A stretch of 64,000 nucleotides of DNA from Streptomyces sp. NBC_00654 (GTDB lineage: Bacteria; Actinomycetota; Actinomycetes; Streptomycetales; Streptomycetaceae). The position numbers and the translations under genes are program-made. The notes beneath the pieces were generated by a model. The model had not been told where the DNA came from. It did no database searches and worked only from the letters and a program-made list of their open reading frames with translations. The stretch spans positions 4,216,001 through 4,280,000 of the forward strand of contig NZ_JAPEOB010000001.1 of the NCBI RefSeq assembly GCF_026341775.1, read 5' to 3'. Shown here piece after piece: positions 8,721 to 16,749 of this stretch; positions within the stretch are counted from its first letter, which is position 1, and the number at the start of each line of letters is the position of its first letter.

Positions 8721-9458
8721 TCAGTCGTCGGTTTCGGACGTCTTCCGAGGGTGGGTGGGGTAGATCTCGTGCCAGTGCTGGGCTGAGCGGACCAGGTCGT
8801 CGATGACGTGGAGGAGGAACTGGCTCGTGTTCTCCAGTCGGGCGCCGGCGGGGGTGGTGGTGCCGAGTTTCTGGGCTGCGATCTTGCAAGCCTCGGCGAT
8901 CCGGGTTTGGTTGCGCGCGCTGGCCACGATGGACTGGAACGCTACGTCGTCGTCGATGGCGTAGCGGTCGGCGCGGCTGCGGGGGTCGCGTTCGCGTTTG
9001 ACGAGTGCCTGGTTTTCCAGGTAGCCGACGGCCTTGGAGATGGAGGCGGGGCTGACGTGCAGGCGTCGCACGAGTTCCGCGGAGGTGAGGCTGCCGCTGT
9101 CGGTGGTGAACAGCGCGGAGAGCACCCTGGCCATCATCTGTGGGAGCCCGGCCCGAATCATCAGTTCCATGCTCTGCGTGTCCACCTCGTCCACGAGCCG
9201 TGGATCGCGCCCGCCGAGGTGGGCCCTTCCTGGTGACGGCGTCGGCGGAGTGGTCTTTCGCTGACGCGCGTGTCGTGTGCCGGCCCGGTTGGCCGCCTCG
9301 GCGTGATAGCCGCGCGGCCCGCCGTTGCGCATCACTTCGCGGGTGACGGTGGAGGTCGGCCGCCCGATGCGGCGGCCGATGGCGGCGTAGGTCAGCTCCT
9401 CGCGCAGGCCTGCGGCGATCTGCTGTCGGTCCTGGAGAGTGAGTCTGTCACCAGGCAT
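8721..9458 (-). CDS. MarR-like transcriptional regulator with an N-terminal IS30-type HTH
   Basis: A 245-residue regulator with two DNA-binding parts. The N-terminus (about residues 3-45: LTLQDRQQIAAGL then RIGRPTSTVTREVMRNGG) is the IS30-transposase-like HTH. From about residue 90 a winged-helix MarR/GbsR-type domain follows (TSAELVRRLHVSPASISKAVGYLE, wing VKRERDPRSR). The ATG at 9458 has GGAGGA upstream; an open frame extending further back would cover the operator palindrome. The gene is divergent from a DrrAB-type exporter, and a perfect palindrome lies between them. This arrangement suggests local repression of the pump by this protein. Confidence 0.88.
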   Translation of the reverse strand: MPGDRLTLQDRQQIAAGLREELTYAAIGRRIGRPTSTVTREVMRNGGPRGYHAEAANRAGTRHARQRKTTPPTPSPGRAHLGGRDPRLVDEVDTQSMELMIRAGLPQMMARVLSALFTTDSGSLTSAELVRRLHVSPASISKAVGYLENQALVKRERDPRSRADRYAIDDDVAFQSIVASARNQTRIAEACKIAAQKLGTTTPAGARLENTSQFLLHVIDDLVRSAQHWHEIYPTHPRKTSETDD

Positions 9459-9493
9459 CGGGTGTCCTCCGCTGTCGGCCGTCGAGGCCAGCT

Positions 9494-9519
9494 TAATGCA
9501 ACGCAACGCCGTTGCATTA
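9494..9519. promoter_or_regulatory. palindromic operator TAATGCAACG-N6-CGTTGCATTA
   Basis: The ten-base arms at 9494-9503 and 9510-9519 are perfect inverted repeats. They lie 36 bases before the regulator ATG and about 160 before the ABC gene. A half-site ATGCAACGT recurs at 9605-9613, closer to the ABC gene. The site is placed to control both directions; the MarR-like protein is the natural candidate binder. Confidence 0.8.
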
Positions 9520-9676
9520 GTCGGCAGGGCTCACGCAATGATTTGCCCCCGTTGACCTGCAATTACGCGGCCGCTTCGCATAGAAATGATTGACGGTCCT
9601 GTGGATGCAACGTAACTTTCGCCGAGTTGTGAAAGTGCTCGTGTGGCGCCGGATCTCACCAACGGGAGTGAAACCC

Positions 9677-10639
9677 ATGACTACCGATCTCGGTCAATCC
9701 GCAGTCGTGGCGACTGCGGTACGCAAGGTGTACGGCGACCACGTGGTGCTCGACGGCATCGACCTCGATATCCCCGCGGGGTCCGTCTTCGCGTTGCTCG
9801 GCCCGAACGGTGCGGGCAAGACCACCGTGGTGCAGATCCTGTCGACGCTGATCCGTGCCGACGCGGGGGAGATGCGGGTCGCCGGCCACGATGTGGTCCG
9901 GGATCCGGACGAGGTGCGCGCCGCGATCGGCGTCACCGGCCAGTTCTCCGCAGTGGACAGCTTCCTCACCGGCGAGGAGAACCTGCTGTTGATGGCCTGC
10001 CTGAACCACCTGCCCCGCCGGGAACGGCGGCAGTCTGCCGCGGACCTGCTGGCGCGGTTCGATCTGGTGGACGCGGCCCGGAAGCCTGCGGTGACGTACT
10101 CCGGTGGGATGCGCCGCCGCTTGGACCTCGCGATGACGCTGGTCGGCCGGCCTCGGGTGATCTTCCTCGACGAGCCGACCACCGGGCTGGACCCGCGCAG
10201 CAGGCGGACCATGTGGGAGATCATCCGCAGGCTGGTGGACGACGAGGGCGTCACGATCTTCCTCACCACTCAATACCTGGAGGAGGCCGACCAACTCGCC
10301 GACCGGATCGCGGTGCTGCACGGGGGAAAGCTGGTGGCGGAGGGCTCGCCCGAGGAGCTCAAGCGGCAGGTAGGCGGCGGCCATGTCACCCTGCGGTTCG
10401 CCGACCCACACGGTTACGACCACGCAGCCCGGACGCTGGACGTGGTGTCCCGCAACGATGAGGCATGCACCCTGCAGATCCCCAGCCAGGGCGATGTCCG
10501 GTCGTTGCGCGCATTGCTGGACTGGCTCGACCACGCCTCGCTCACCGTGGACGAACTGCAGGTCCATACCCCCGATCTCGATGACGTCTTCTTCGCCCTG
10601 ACGGGCAACCCAGTCACGGAACTGGAGGCCGGCCAGTGA
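9677..10639 (+). CDS. ABC transporter ATP-binding protein, DrrA-like
   Basis: A 320-residue ATPase with Walker A GPNGAGKTT (about residue 44), the ABC signature YSGGMRRRLDLA, Walker B VIFLDEPTTGLDP and a C-terminal extension ending in the DLDDVFFALTG box that marks daunorubicin-resistance-type (DrrA) exporter ATPases. The ATG at 9677 is preferred over an upstream in-frame start because of the GGGAG site before it and the family start. It overlaps the permease gene by GTGA. It works at the inner face of the membrane, powering export of a drug, lipid or small molecule that is not identifiable here. Confidence 0.95.
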   Translation: MTTDLGQSAVVATAVRKVYGDHVVLDGIDLDIPAGSVFALLGPNGAGKTTVVQILSTLIRADAGEMRVAGHDVVRDPDEVRAAIGVTGQFSAVDSFLTGEENLLLMACLNHLPRRERRQSAADLLARFDLVDAARKPAVTYSGGMRRRLDLAMTLVGRPRVIFLDEPTTGLDPRSRRTMWEIIRRLVDDEGVTIFLTTQYLEEADQLADRIAVLHGGKLVAEGSPEELKRQVGGGHVTLRFADPHGYDHAARTLDVVSRNDEACTLQIPSQGDVRSLRALLDWLDHASLTVDELQVHTPDLDDVFFALTGNPVTELEAGQ

Positions 10640-11463
10640 GTACCGTTTCCAGCAGCGTTTCCAGCAGCGTTTCCAGCAGCGTTTCCAGCGCCTTTGCCGA
10701 CTCGGCGACCATGTTGCGCCGCCAGTTGCGGCACATGCTGCGTTACCCGGCGCTCATCCTGACGGCCGCCGGGGTTCCGGTGGTCTTCCTGCTGCTGTTC
10801 GTCTACGTTCTCGGCGGCATCCTCGGCAACGGCCTTGGCGGGCCGTCGGGCGGCCGGGACGCCTACGTGAACTACGTCGTCCCCGGTGTCGTCCTGATGA
10901 CTGTGGCGACCGCGGCCCAGGGCACGGCGATCTCGGTAGCCATCGACATGACCGAGGGTATCGTCGCCCGATTCCGCACGATGGCCATCGCCCGGGTCTC
11001 GGTGCTCACCGGCCATGTGCTGGGCAGCCTGATCCAGACCCTGCTGAGTATCGCTGCCGTCTTCGGGGTCGCGCTGCTGGTGGGATTCGAGCCGACCGCG
11101 GACTTCGGCGAATGGCTCGGCGCGGTAGGCGTGCTCGTAATGATCATCCTCGCGCTCACCTGGCTGTCGGTCGCACTGGCCATGGTCGCCAAGAGCGTCG
11201 CCACCGCGAGCAACATGCTGACGCCGCTGATGATCCTGCCCATGATGGGCAGTGGGTTCGCCCCTACCGACTCGATGCCGGCCGGGCTGAAGTGGTTCGC
11301 CGAATACCAGCCGTTCACCCCGTTCATCGAAACTCTGCGTGCGCTACTGATGGGCACCCCGATCGATAACAGTGCAATCCTGACCATCAGTTGGTGCGCC
11401 CTGATCGTTGTGGGCGGCTACCTGTGGGCCAAGAAGCTCTACAATCGCGAGCCCACCAAGTGA
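10636..11463 (+). CDS. ABC transporter permease, DrrB-like
   Basis: A 275-residue ABC-2-type permease. After a Ser/Val-rich N-terminus made of repeated SSVS units, about six membrane segments follow, for example YPALILTAAGVPVVFLLLF, VVPGVVLMTVATAAQG and LLSIAAVFGVALLVGF. The loop GSGFAPTDSMP is the conserved ABC-2 motif. The GTG start overlaps the ATPase stop, so the two subunits are co-translated into one exporter. The repeat-built N-terminus is unusual and probably expendable. A mobile-element remnant begins directly after the stop. Confidence 0.93.
   Translation: MSTVSSSVSSSVSSSVSSAFADSATMLRRQLRHMLRYPALILTAAGVPVVFLLLFVYVLGGILGNGLGGPSGGRDAYVNYVVPGVVLMTVATAAQGTAISVAIDMTEGIVARFRTMAIARVSVLTGHVLGSLIQTLLSIAAVFGVALLVGFEPTADFGEWLGAVGVLVMIILALTWLSVALAMVAKSVATASNMLTPLMILPMMGSGFAPTDSMPAGLKWFAEYQPFTPFIETLRALLMGTPIDNSAILTISWCALIVVGGYLWAKKLYNREPTK
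10645..10692. repeat. 12-bp tandem repeat at the permease N-terminus
   Basis: Three perfect copies of a 12-base unit (10645-10680) and a fourth that has drifted (10681-10692) encode a VSSS/SSVS repeat. As the unit is a multiple of three, copy-number change would lengthen the N-terminus without breaking the frame. Confidence 0.93.
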
Positions 11464-11618
11464 GTGCCTTCGTCGCGTCAGCCCGTGAACTGTACGAACC
11501 CCTCGGCATGCCCACCGACGAGGCGACCGTCAACATCACCCGCAGCCGCCTCGGACGCTCCGTCCGCCAAGGCTTCCTCACCCAACTCGGACGAGGCCGC
11601 CACCGGAAACGGTCTTGA
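11464..11618 (+). mobile_element. remnant of the 3' module found at the end of the IS5-type element
   Basis: The plus strand here encodes a stretch running from SARELYEPLGMP to LGRGRHRKRS and ending at the stop at 11,616-11,618. It is closely similar to the minus-strand 3' end of the IS5-type pseudogene at 7,494-7,650, which reads MPTDEATVNITRSRLGR in both. The remnant follows the permease stop without a gap, so the ABC operon now abuts a fragment of an inserted element. Confidence 0.75.
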
Positions 11619-11690
11619 CGCCCTCTCAGGCGGCGTGAGCCTGGGCGGTCCCTCCCCACATGCGAGCCCTGCTCCCCAGGTTCCGCAGGG

Positions 11691-12893
11691 TCAGCGCCGG
11701 TGGGCGGAGAGCGCCATCCCGATGACGAGCTGTGCGGCCGCTGTTACGAGCAGCGCGGCCATCGGCAGGGTCCAGCCGCCGGAGGTGCTGTGCAGCAGGC
11801 CGACGGCGAAGGGGCCGAGAGCGGCGACCAGGTAGCCGAGCGACTGGGACAGGCTGGACAGGGCGGTGGTCTCGGCGGGGCTGCTGCCGCTGCTGCCGAT
11901 TACTGCCAGCACCAGGGGGAAGGAACACAATCCCAGCCCGACCAGTACGGCCCATACAACCGGCAGGGCCACTGGAGCGACGAGAAGTCCGGTGAATCCG
12001 GCGAGCATGGCCGCCGAGATCGTCATGAAGGCGGGCCGTAGCCGGCCCGGCGCGCGTGCGAAGGCGAGCACCAGGAAAGTCGCCGGAATCCCGACGGCCT
12101 GGGAGACCGCGAGGACGGCGCCCGCGCCGCCGCCCGACATGCCCTGCTCGGACAGCATCGTGGGCAGCCAGCCGATGATGGCGTAACAGTTCAGCGCCTG
12201 GAGTGCGAAGTACGCGGTCACCAGCGCCCCGAGCCGGGTACGCGCCATCGCCCATGGCGACACGTATGTCCCGCGTGTATCCGCGGCCGACACGGATCGA
12301 GCCGCGGGAGCTCGTACGAACGCCCATACCAGCGTGGCGAGCAGCGCAGGCAGCGCCCACCCGGCCAGCCCCAGGGAGGGCGAACCCGCCCACACGGCCA
12401 GTGGTACGGCGGCAGCCGCGCCCAGCGTCGAACCGAGCGCCATCACGGTCGTGTACACGCCGGTGAGCAGCGCGACCTTGGCCGGGAAGTGGGCCCGGAG
12501 CAGTGTCGGCAGCAGGACGTTGCACAGTGCGAGGCCGGACATGGCGACGACGGTTCCGCCGAGCAACGCCCAGGTGGCGGGGATGCCCCGGAGAGCGAGA
12601 CCGGCCGTGAGCGCCGCGAGCGCGAGCAGCACGGTCCGCTCGGCCCCGAGCCGGCCGACGACGCGGCCGGTGAAGAAGCCGGCGGCGGCGAAGCTCAGGG
12701 TCGGCAGGGCGGGCAGTGCTGCGGCGGCTGCCGAGCCGAAGCCGAGGTCGGTCCGCAGGGCGTCGAGCAGTGCTGAGGCGCTGCTGATGCCGAGACGGAG
12801 GTTGAGCGCGATGAGCACCACGCCCGCTCCGGCGAGCCAGGCGGCACGGGTGCGGCCAACGGGCCTGCTGGGAGTGAAGGTGGTCTCAGCCAT
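11691..12893 (-). CDS. MFS transporter, CynX/NimT (cyanate permease) type
   Basis: A 400-residue carrier with twelve hydrophobic segments in two halves, starting with WLAGAGVVLIALNLRLGISSASALL, a pattern seen in the cyanate/nitroimidazole (CynX/NimT) branch of the major facilitator superfamily. The loop FFTGRVVGRLGAERT is the MFS signature between segments 2 and 3. The start ATG at 12,893 lies just before an inverted-repeat region shared with the divergent GntR regulator at 12,953, so the pair is likely a regulator/transporter unit. The substrate is unknown; relatives move small anions or drugs. Confidence 0.9.
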   Translation of the reverse strand: MAETTFTPSRPVGRTRAAWLAGAGVVLIALNLRLGISSASALLDALRTDLGFGSAAAAALPALPTLSFAAAGFFTGRVVGRLGAERTVLLALAALTAGLALRGIPATWALLGGTVVAMSGLALCNVLLPTLLRAHFPAKVALLTGVYTTVMALGSTLGAAAAVPLAVWAGSPSLGLAGWALPALLATLVWAFVRAPAARSVSAADTRGTYVSPWAMARTRLGALVTAYFALQALNCYAIIGWLPTMLSEQGMSGGGAGAVLAVSQAVGIPATFLVLAFARAPGRLRPAFMTISAAMLAGFTGLLVAPVALPVVWAVLVGLGLCSFPLVLAVIGSSGSSPAETTALSSLSQSLGYLVAALGPFAVGLLHSTSGGWTLPMAALLVTAAAQLVIGMALSAHRR

Positions 12894-12896
12894 GGA

Positions 12897-12922
12897 TCAA
12901 ACGTAAAACGTCTGACGTTTGA
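12897..12922. promoter_or_regulatory. nested inverted repeats between the MFS and GntR genes
   Basis: TCAAACGT at 12,897-12,904 pairs with ACGTTTGA at 12,915-12,922. Inside it AAACGT (12,906-12,911) pairs with ACGTTT (12,915-12,920). A second symmetric element, ATCAT-N7-ATGAT, spans 12,930-12,946. These are probable binding sites of the adjacent GntR protein. They overlap the start of the MFS gene and the promoter of the regulator. Confidence 0.7.
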
Positions 12923-12946
12923 AGGTCAAATCATCCAATGTATGAT
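12919..12946 (+). promoter_or_regulatory. probable sigma-70-type promoter for a leaderless GntR transcript
   Basis: TTGAAG (12,919-12,924) and TATGAT (12,941-12,946) are separated by 16 bases. Transcription would be expected to begin about 7 bases after the -10 box, which is exactly the ATG at 12,953. No ribosome site precedes that ATG, so a leaderless mRNA is the simplest reading. Confidence 0.6.
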
Positions 12947-12952
12947 CCCCTC

Positions 12953-13639
12953 ATGACGCTGGAACCGGTACGCCGCCCCACGCTGTCCGCCGAGGTGCTC
13001 GACACGCTCCGCCGACAGATCACGGCCGGCGAATGGCCCGTAGGTACCCGGATCCCGCCGGAACCCGAGCTGATGCGCCAGCTCCAGGTCGCCCGTGGAA
13101 CCCTCCGCGAAGCCGTGCGTGCCCTCGCCCACGCGGGCCTCCTGGAAGTCCGCCAGGGCGACGGCACCTACGTGCGGGCGGCCAGCGAGCTCTCCGGCGC
13201 GGTCCAGCGCCTCTACGCCGACCGGGCCTCCACCGAGCTCCTCGAAGTCCGCGCCGCCCTGGAGGGCAAGGCCGCCCGGCTCGCCGCCACCCGCGCCACC
13301 GACAAGGACCTGGCTGCCCTGACCGCCGCGCTGGAGCGCCGCGCCGAAGCCTGGACGGCCAAGGACTTCGAAGGATGGGTCACCGCGGACTGGGAGTTCC
13401 ACATCCGTGTCGTCGAGGCTTCGGGCAACGCACTACTCGCTGAGCTCTACGGCAACCTCGCCGAACCGCTGCGCGCCTCGATGTCCGAATTCTGGAAGCT
13501 GCCCGGATTCGACGGAGCGGCCCCCGCCGGGCACGAGGACCTGATGGCCGCCCTGTACGACCACGACCCGGCCGCGGCCGCCCGCCAGGCCGACGCCAAC
13601 ATCGATGCCACGGCCGAGTGGCACGGCTCCGCAGGCTGA
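12953..13639 (+). CDS. GntR (FadR subfamily) transcriptional regulator
   Basis: A 228-residue repressor-type protein. The N-terminal winged HTH spans about residues 8-72 (IPPEPELMRQLQVARGTLREAVRALAHAGLLEVRQG), and the C-terminal helical FCD ligand domain follows, with its metal/ligand-type residues in the DWEFHIRVVEASGN block. The ATG at 12,953 is preferred over one at 12,938 because the latter overlaps the -10 box of the probable promoter. The gene is divergent from an MFS carrier and shares nested inverted repeats with it. It probably represses the transporter until a substrate-like ligand binds. Confidence 0.9.
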   Translation: MTLEPVRRPTLSAEVLDTLRRQITAGEWPVGTRIPPEPELMRQLQVARGTLREAVRALAHAGLLEVRQGDGTYVRAASELSGAVQRLYADRASTELLEVRAALEGKAARLAATRATDKDLAALTAALERRAEAWTAKDFEGWVTADWEFHIRVVEASGNALLAELYGNLAEPLRASMSEFWKLPGFDGAAPAGHEDLMAALYDHDPAAAARQADANIDATAEWHGSAG

Positions 13640-13737
13640 GGCGATCTTGATTTGGGCTTCAGCGAACTCCGCGGCGTCCGATCGGTGCTGGTCGTGTGCC
13701 TCGCTCCTCAGACCGAAGCCGAGCCAGCAGGGTCTTT

Positions 13738-13783
13738 CCAGAATGTGTGCCAGAACCTCGCTGAGTTCTGGCACACATTCTGG
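13738..13783. repeat. perfect 18-bp inverted repeat with a 10-base loop
   Basis: The arms 13,738-13,755 and 13,766-13,783 are exact reverse complements. The sequence is AT-richer than its surroundings, and the 18-bp stem is much longer than needed for a terminator. It lies about 100 bases after the GntR stop. It could be a strong terminator, a recombination or partition site, or the end of a lost element. Confidence 0.9.
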
Positions 13784-14242
13784 ATGCTGATGGTGATCTT
13801 CGCTCGGTGGGGTGAAGCCTTCCTCCGAGGGGCTGTTCGCGCTGGGGGTGGTGTGCTGCCGTTGTTGAGTGGGGCAGTTTCTGTCGGCTTGCCCGTTGAT
13901 GCGGAAGTCCTGCGTGGCGAAGCCGGGCCGTTCACCGGCCGCGTAACGCCTGCCGCGAAGGCGTCGACCGGCTCAAACGCACCGGCAACGTCGGAGGCAA
14001 GGGCCGTCACGTCTTCCTGATGCCGCAACCTCTCCAAGAAATCCAGACGCGGAACAGGGCCGAACAGACGACGACCGAAGGGCGCCGGAAACGCAATCCG
14101 CGCAGGCAGCGAGGCCACCGTCTCCGAGACCGCTCATGCCCACGACCTGCGGAACTGCCGCTACCGAGGCTGGCCAGAACCCAAGTCCAACATGAGCTGA
14201 CGGTAGCCGGGATGAGACATCGTCCGACTCAGCGGCTACTTC

Positions 14243-14675
14243 TCACCGGGCATCGCACCGTCCCGCAGAGCGTGGCCCGGGACCGCTCCCAGCGGCTCCG
14301 CCGCGACCTGTCCACCCAGGATCGCCAACAGCATCCGGAAAGTGAGCCAGAACCGGGACTCGTGAACCCGTCTGATATGCGGCGTGCACCCGGTTGTACA
14401 GGTCTCCGTCGTCTGGCTCCAGATGCAAACGGTCGCTCAGCCGAACCGCCTCGCGGACACTCTGGACGAACTCGGCGACCTGGACCTGCCCAACGCCCGA
14501 CAGCGTTGTCACACGCTGAACCTCGGCAGCAATGTTTGCCGCTTCCCGCGCCGCCGTCTGAGCCCTGCCGCCGTTCGCCTGCGTCTTCGTCCCGACCGCG
14601 CCGCCGATGACCGCCACCAGGGCGGCGAAGAACTCTGAGGTTGCCCTCGAAGGACTTCCACAAGTCCACCGGCAC
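14243..14675 (-). pseudogene. frameshifted gene for a small membrane-anchored helical protein
   Basis: A start near 14,675 reads MPVDLWKSFEGNL. A one-base shift at about 14,635 is then needed to continue into FFAALVAVIGGAVGTK (a membrane segment) followed by a helical part with AAREAANIAAEVQRV and QVAEFVQSVREAVRLSDRL. After about 14,340 the similarity to coding sequence fades. The layout, one N-terminal membrane helix plus a soluble coiled region, resembles uncharacterised Streptomyces proteins. No function can be given. Confidence 0.5.
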
Positions 14676-15222
14676 ATCACGCCGAACGTCCTCGCCTACA
14701 AGGGGAGTGTGATCGAAAGCGAGATTCCATCAGCCAGATCGGCTGCCCGTGACTGCCTCCCCTTCCTCACCACCGGCTGCGCTGCTCGCCCGAGCCGGTC
14801 GATCTGACCGGCGAAGAGCGGCACGACGTCACCTGGACCAGCACCGCGATCTCGCCCCAGCCGAAAGACGACCTGACCGGGGTTCCGCAGACCGTGCCCA
14901 GCGACCTGCTGGGCCGGCCCGTTCGACCACGCCACGACCCCGTCGGGCGCCCGACCGTCGCCCTGGCGGCCGTGCACGCGGCCCCGGGCAACGGCATCGT
15001 CGCTGTCCTGACGGCCGACGTGGATCTCGCCCGCGGCAGCCTTGCCGTGAGGGGGGTCACCTCGCGGTGACCCCGGTGCACGTTGTCGCAGTTCAGGTGA
15101 TGTTCTGTGCCTGTTTCCCGGGTGATGGGTGAACGGCGTCACATACGCCGTGCCGAAGGCAGAACGTCCCGGTCGTCAGCTGTGCGCACCCCTCTCGGAA
15201 TGGCGCCCGAGCCCACGGGCCC

Positions 15223-15250
15223 GGGACCTTCGACCCAGGGCCGAAGTCCC
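15223..15250. promoter_or_regulatory. GGGACctTCG...CGAAGTCCC imperfect inverted repeat upstream of the Rpf-like gene
   Basis: The left arm 15,223-15,236 and the right arm 15,238-15,250 pair over 12-13 bases with one bulge and one mismatch, about 165 bases before the Rpf-like start. The GGGAC/GTCCC core resembles sites of DosR/DevR-type dormancy regulators. That link is inference only; it could equally be an RNA hairpin. Confidence 0.4.
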
Positions 15251-15414
15251 GACGGGCAGGCCGGGAGCCGATGACTGAGGGCCTTCGCGGCGTGCTGGAA
15301 GCCTCTCGGAACCAGCCGTCGCGGCCGCCAGAGTGGAGGGGTCGCCCAGCGCACCGGCAACACCCGGCGCCGACGGCGCGACAGTCCCTGCCGCCTCCGA
15401 ACGGAGCACCTGAA

Positions 15415-15816
15415 TTGTTCAGCACCACCAGCACGCCGGCTCATCACTCCGCGCGCCCGGCCATCCGTCGTTCTTCCCTGTTCCGCCGTATGGCCGTGAG
15501 TGCGGCCGTCGCCGCCGCCGGCGCGGCGGTCGCGCTCACGGGCGCCGGCAGCGCCTCCGCGGCCACCACCGGAAACAGCCAGTGGGACGCCTTGGTGAAC
15601 TGTGAAGCGTCGGGAAACTGGTCCGCCAACACGGGCAACGGCTTCTCCGGCGGCCTGCAGTTCACCCCGTCCACGTGGCAGGCCTTCGGCGGTCATCAGT
15701 ACGCCGCGTCCGCCCACCAGGCCACCGCGCAGCAGCAGATCGCCGTCGCCGAGAAGGTCCTGGCCGCACAGGGCCCGGGGGCCTGGCCGGTGTGCAGCGC
15801 CAAGGCCGGAATGTAG
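15415..15816 (+). CDS. secreted transglycosylase, resuscitation-promoting-factor (Rpf) domain
   Basis: A 133-residue precursor with a twin-arginine-free signal peptide ([20 protein letters not shown], cleavage after GSASA) followed directly by one Rpf/transglycosylase-like domain: [20 protein letters not shown] with the catalytic Glu in CEASG, then [17 protein letters not shown] and the closing [11 protein letters not shown]. Two cysteines frame the domain as in other Rpf proteins. Rpf enzymes cut peptidoglycan and help spores or dormant cells resume growth. The TTG at 15,415 is chosen because GGAG lies 9 bases before it; no methionine start fits as well. A hairpin follows the stop. Confidence 0.88.
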   Translation: MFSTTSTPAHHSARPAIRRSSLFRRMAVSAAVAAAGAAVALTGAGSASAATTGNSQWDALVNCEASGNWSANTGNGFSGGLQFTPSTWQAFGGHQYAASAHQATAQQQIAVAEKVLAAQGPGAWPVCSAKAGM

Positions 15817-15825
15817 GCGCATCAT

Positions 15826-15851
15826 GGCCTCACCGACAGACCGGTGAGGCC
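15826..15851 (+). terminator. 10-bp perfect hairpin after the Rpf-like gene
   Basis: GGCCTCACCG (15,826-15,835) pairs with CGGTGAGGCC (15,842-15,851) around a 6-base loop, 10 bases after the stop. It is typical of Streptomyces terminators that lack a clear T-run. Confidence 0.8.
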
Positions 15852-16749
15852 TGTGCCATGACCGTCACCGTACGGATATGAGCCGCCGGCGCGTGCGGCA
15901 CCGGTAGATCCGACGCGCCGCCGAACCGATCGCCTTGTCCAGGTCACGGACTGCGGGATTTACGGTCCCCACCGCACCATTCATCAGGACGCCATCCTTC
16001 GAGTTTCATGGCCTCGATCGGCTCTCGGGACCAGGCGAGCCGCTGCCGCAAGGCGTGCAGTTCGACCTGGTGTGGTGGAGCCCGCGCTGGGCTAGGAAGC
16101 AAGCCGACGAGGGCTCAGCGTCCTGAACAGACAAACTTGACAGGGAACAGTGCTCCTCGGCGAACATCCGCAGCTCGGACCTGCCTCTGCCGGGTGTCCG
16201 GACCTGCCAGATGCCAGCAGTCATTCTTCACCGGTAAGTTGGCCGCTTTCACTCTTCAGAGAACACCAGCGGCGGGCATGCAGGCCGACTGGGAGACGCT
16301 CCGATCCCATTGCGCGTCGCATGCACAAAGAGCTGTCCCCGGTCGTTGACCGCATCCGGCCGGGAGTTCCCCCACCACGGGGATCCCGCAGTCGATGGTC
16401 GACGACGCGTCCGTTCCGGCCGGGCCGATGCCGTCCCCGAGCAGTACCTGATCCTGCCCGGCGACAGACGGCGACCCCTTCTCGGTGTCCATCGACAAGG
16501 GGCCGCTTCCTCGCGCTCTGCGTGTACGCGAGCCGAACAGAGCGGTCAGCGCTGCGTGGTGGCGGGACTGGTACTGCGAGCGCGTCGTCCGGCCGACGTG
16601 CGGCACGGCGTCGGCGTCGGCGTCGGCCAGTCGATCGGCGGCGAGCACCAGGAGCACGACGTCTGCGATCTCTGGACGTGGCCCGTCTCCCGCCGTTCGG
16701 GCGGCACCACATCAACATTTATCTGGACGATTTCTGGGACAGTGAGGGC
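15852..16749. other. 900 bases without a recognisable gene
   Basis: All six frames are short or show poor codon bias. Nothing resembles a known family. The stretch sits between the Rpf terminator and the DUF7660 gene and is probably degraded accessory DNA. Confidence 0.6.

Larger units (their letters stand above)
13640..15414. other. degraded region between GntR and the Rpf-like gene
   Basis: No intact gene is recognised. It holds an 18-bp perfect hairpin (13,738-13,783), a short plus-strand frame near 13,930-14,040 whose end resembles a winged-helix tail (RLKRTGNVGGKGRHVFL), a frameshifted minus-strand gene (14,243-14,675), an unassigned plus-strand coding-like stretch about 14,790-15,070, and a GGGAC/GTCCC inverted repeat (15,223-15,250). 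The pattern is that of old, partly deleted accessory DNA. Confidence 0.6.

Noticed and set aside
9459..9506. Upstream extension of the MarR-like regulator by 16 codons
   Set aside because: It would run through the operator palindrome; the ATG at 9,458 has a good ribosome site.
15142..15414. A possible c-di-AMP (ydaO-type) riboswitch before the Rpf-like gene
   Set aside because: The conserved core segments of that riboswitch are not found; only a GGGAC/GTCCC repeat is present.
16008..16718. Overlapping frames of up to about 250 codons in the gap after the Rpf gene
   Set aside because: Codon third positions are not coding-like, frames on both strands are equally long, and no family resemblance was found.
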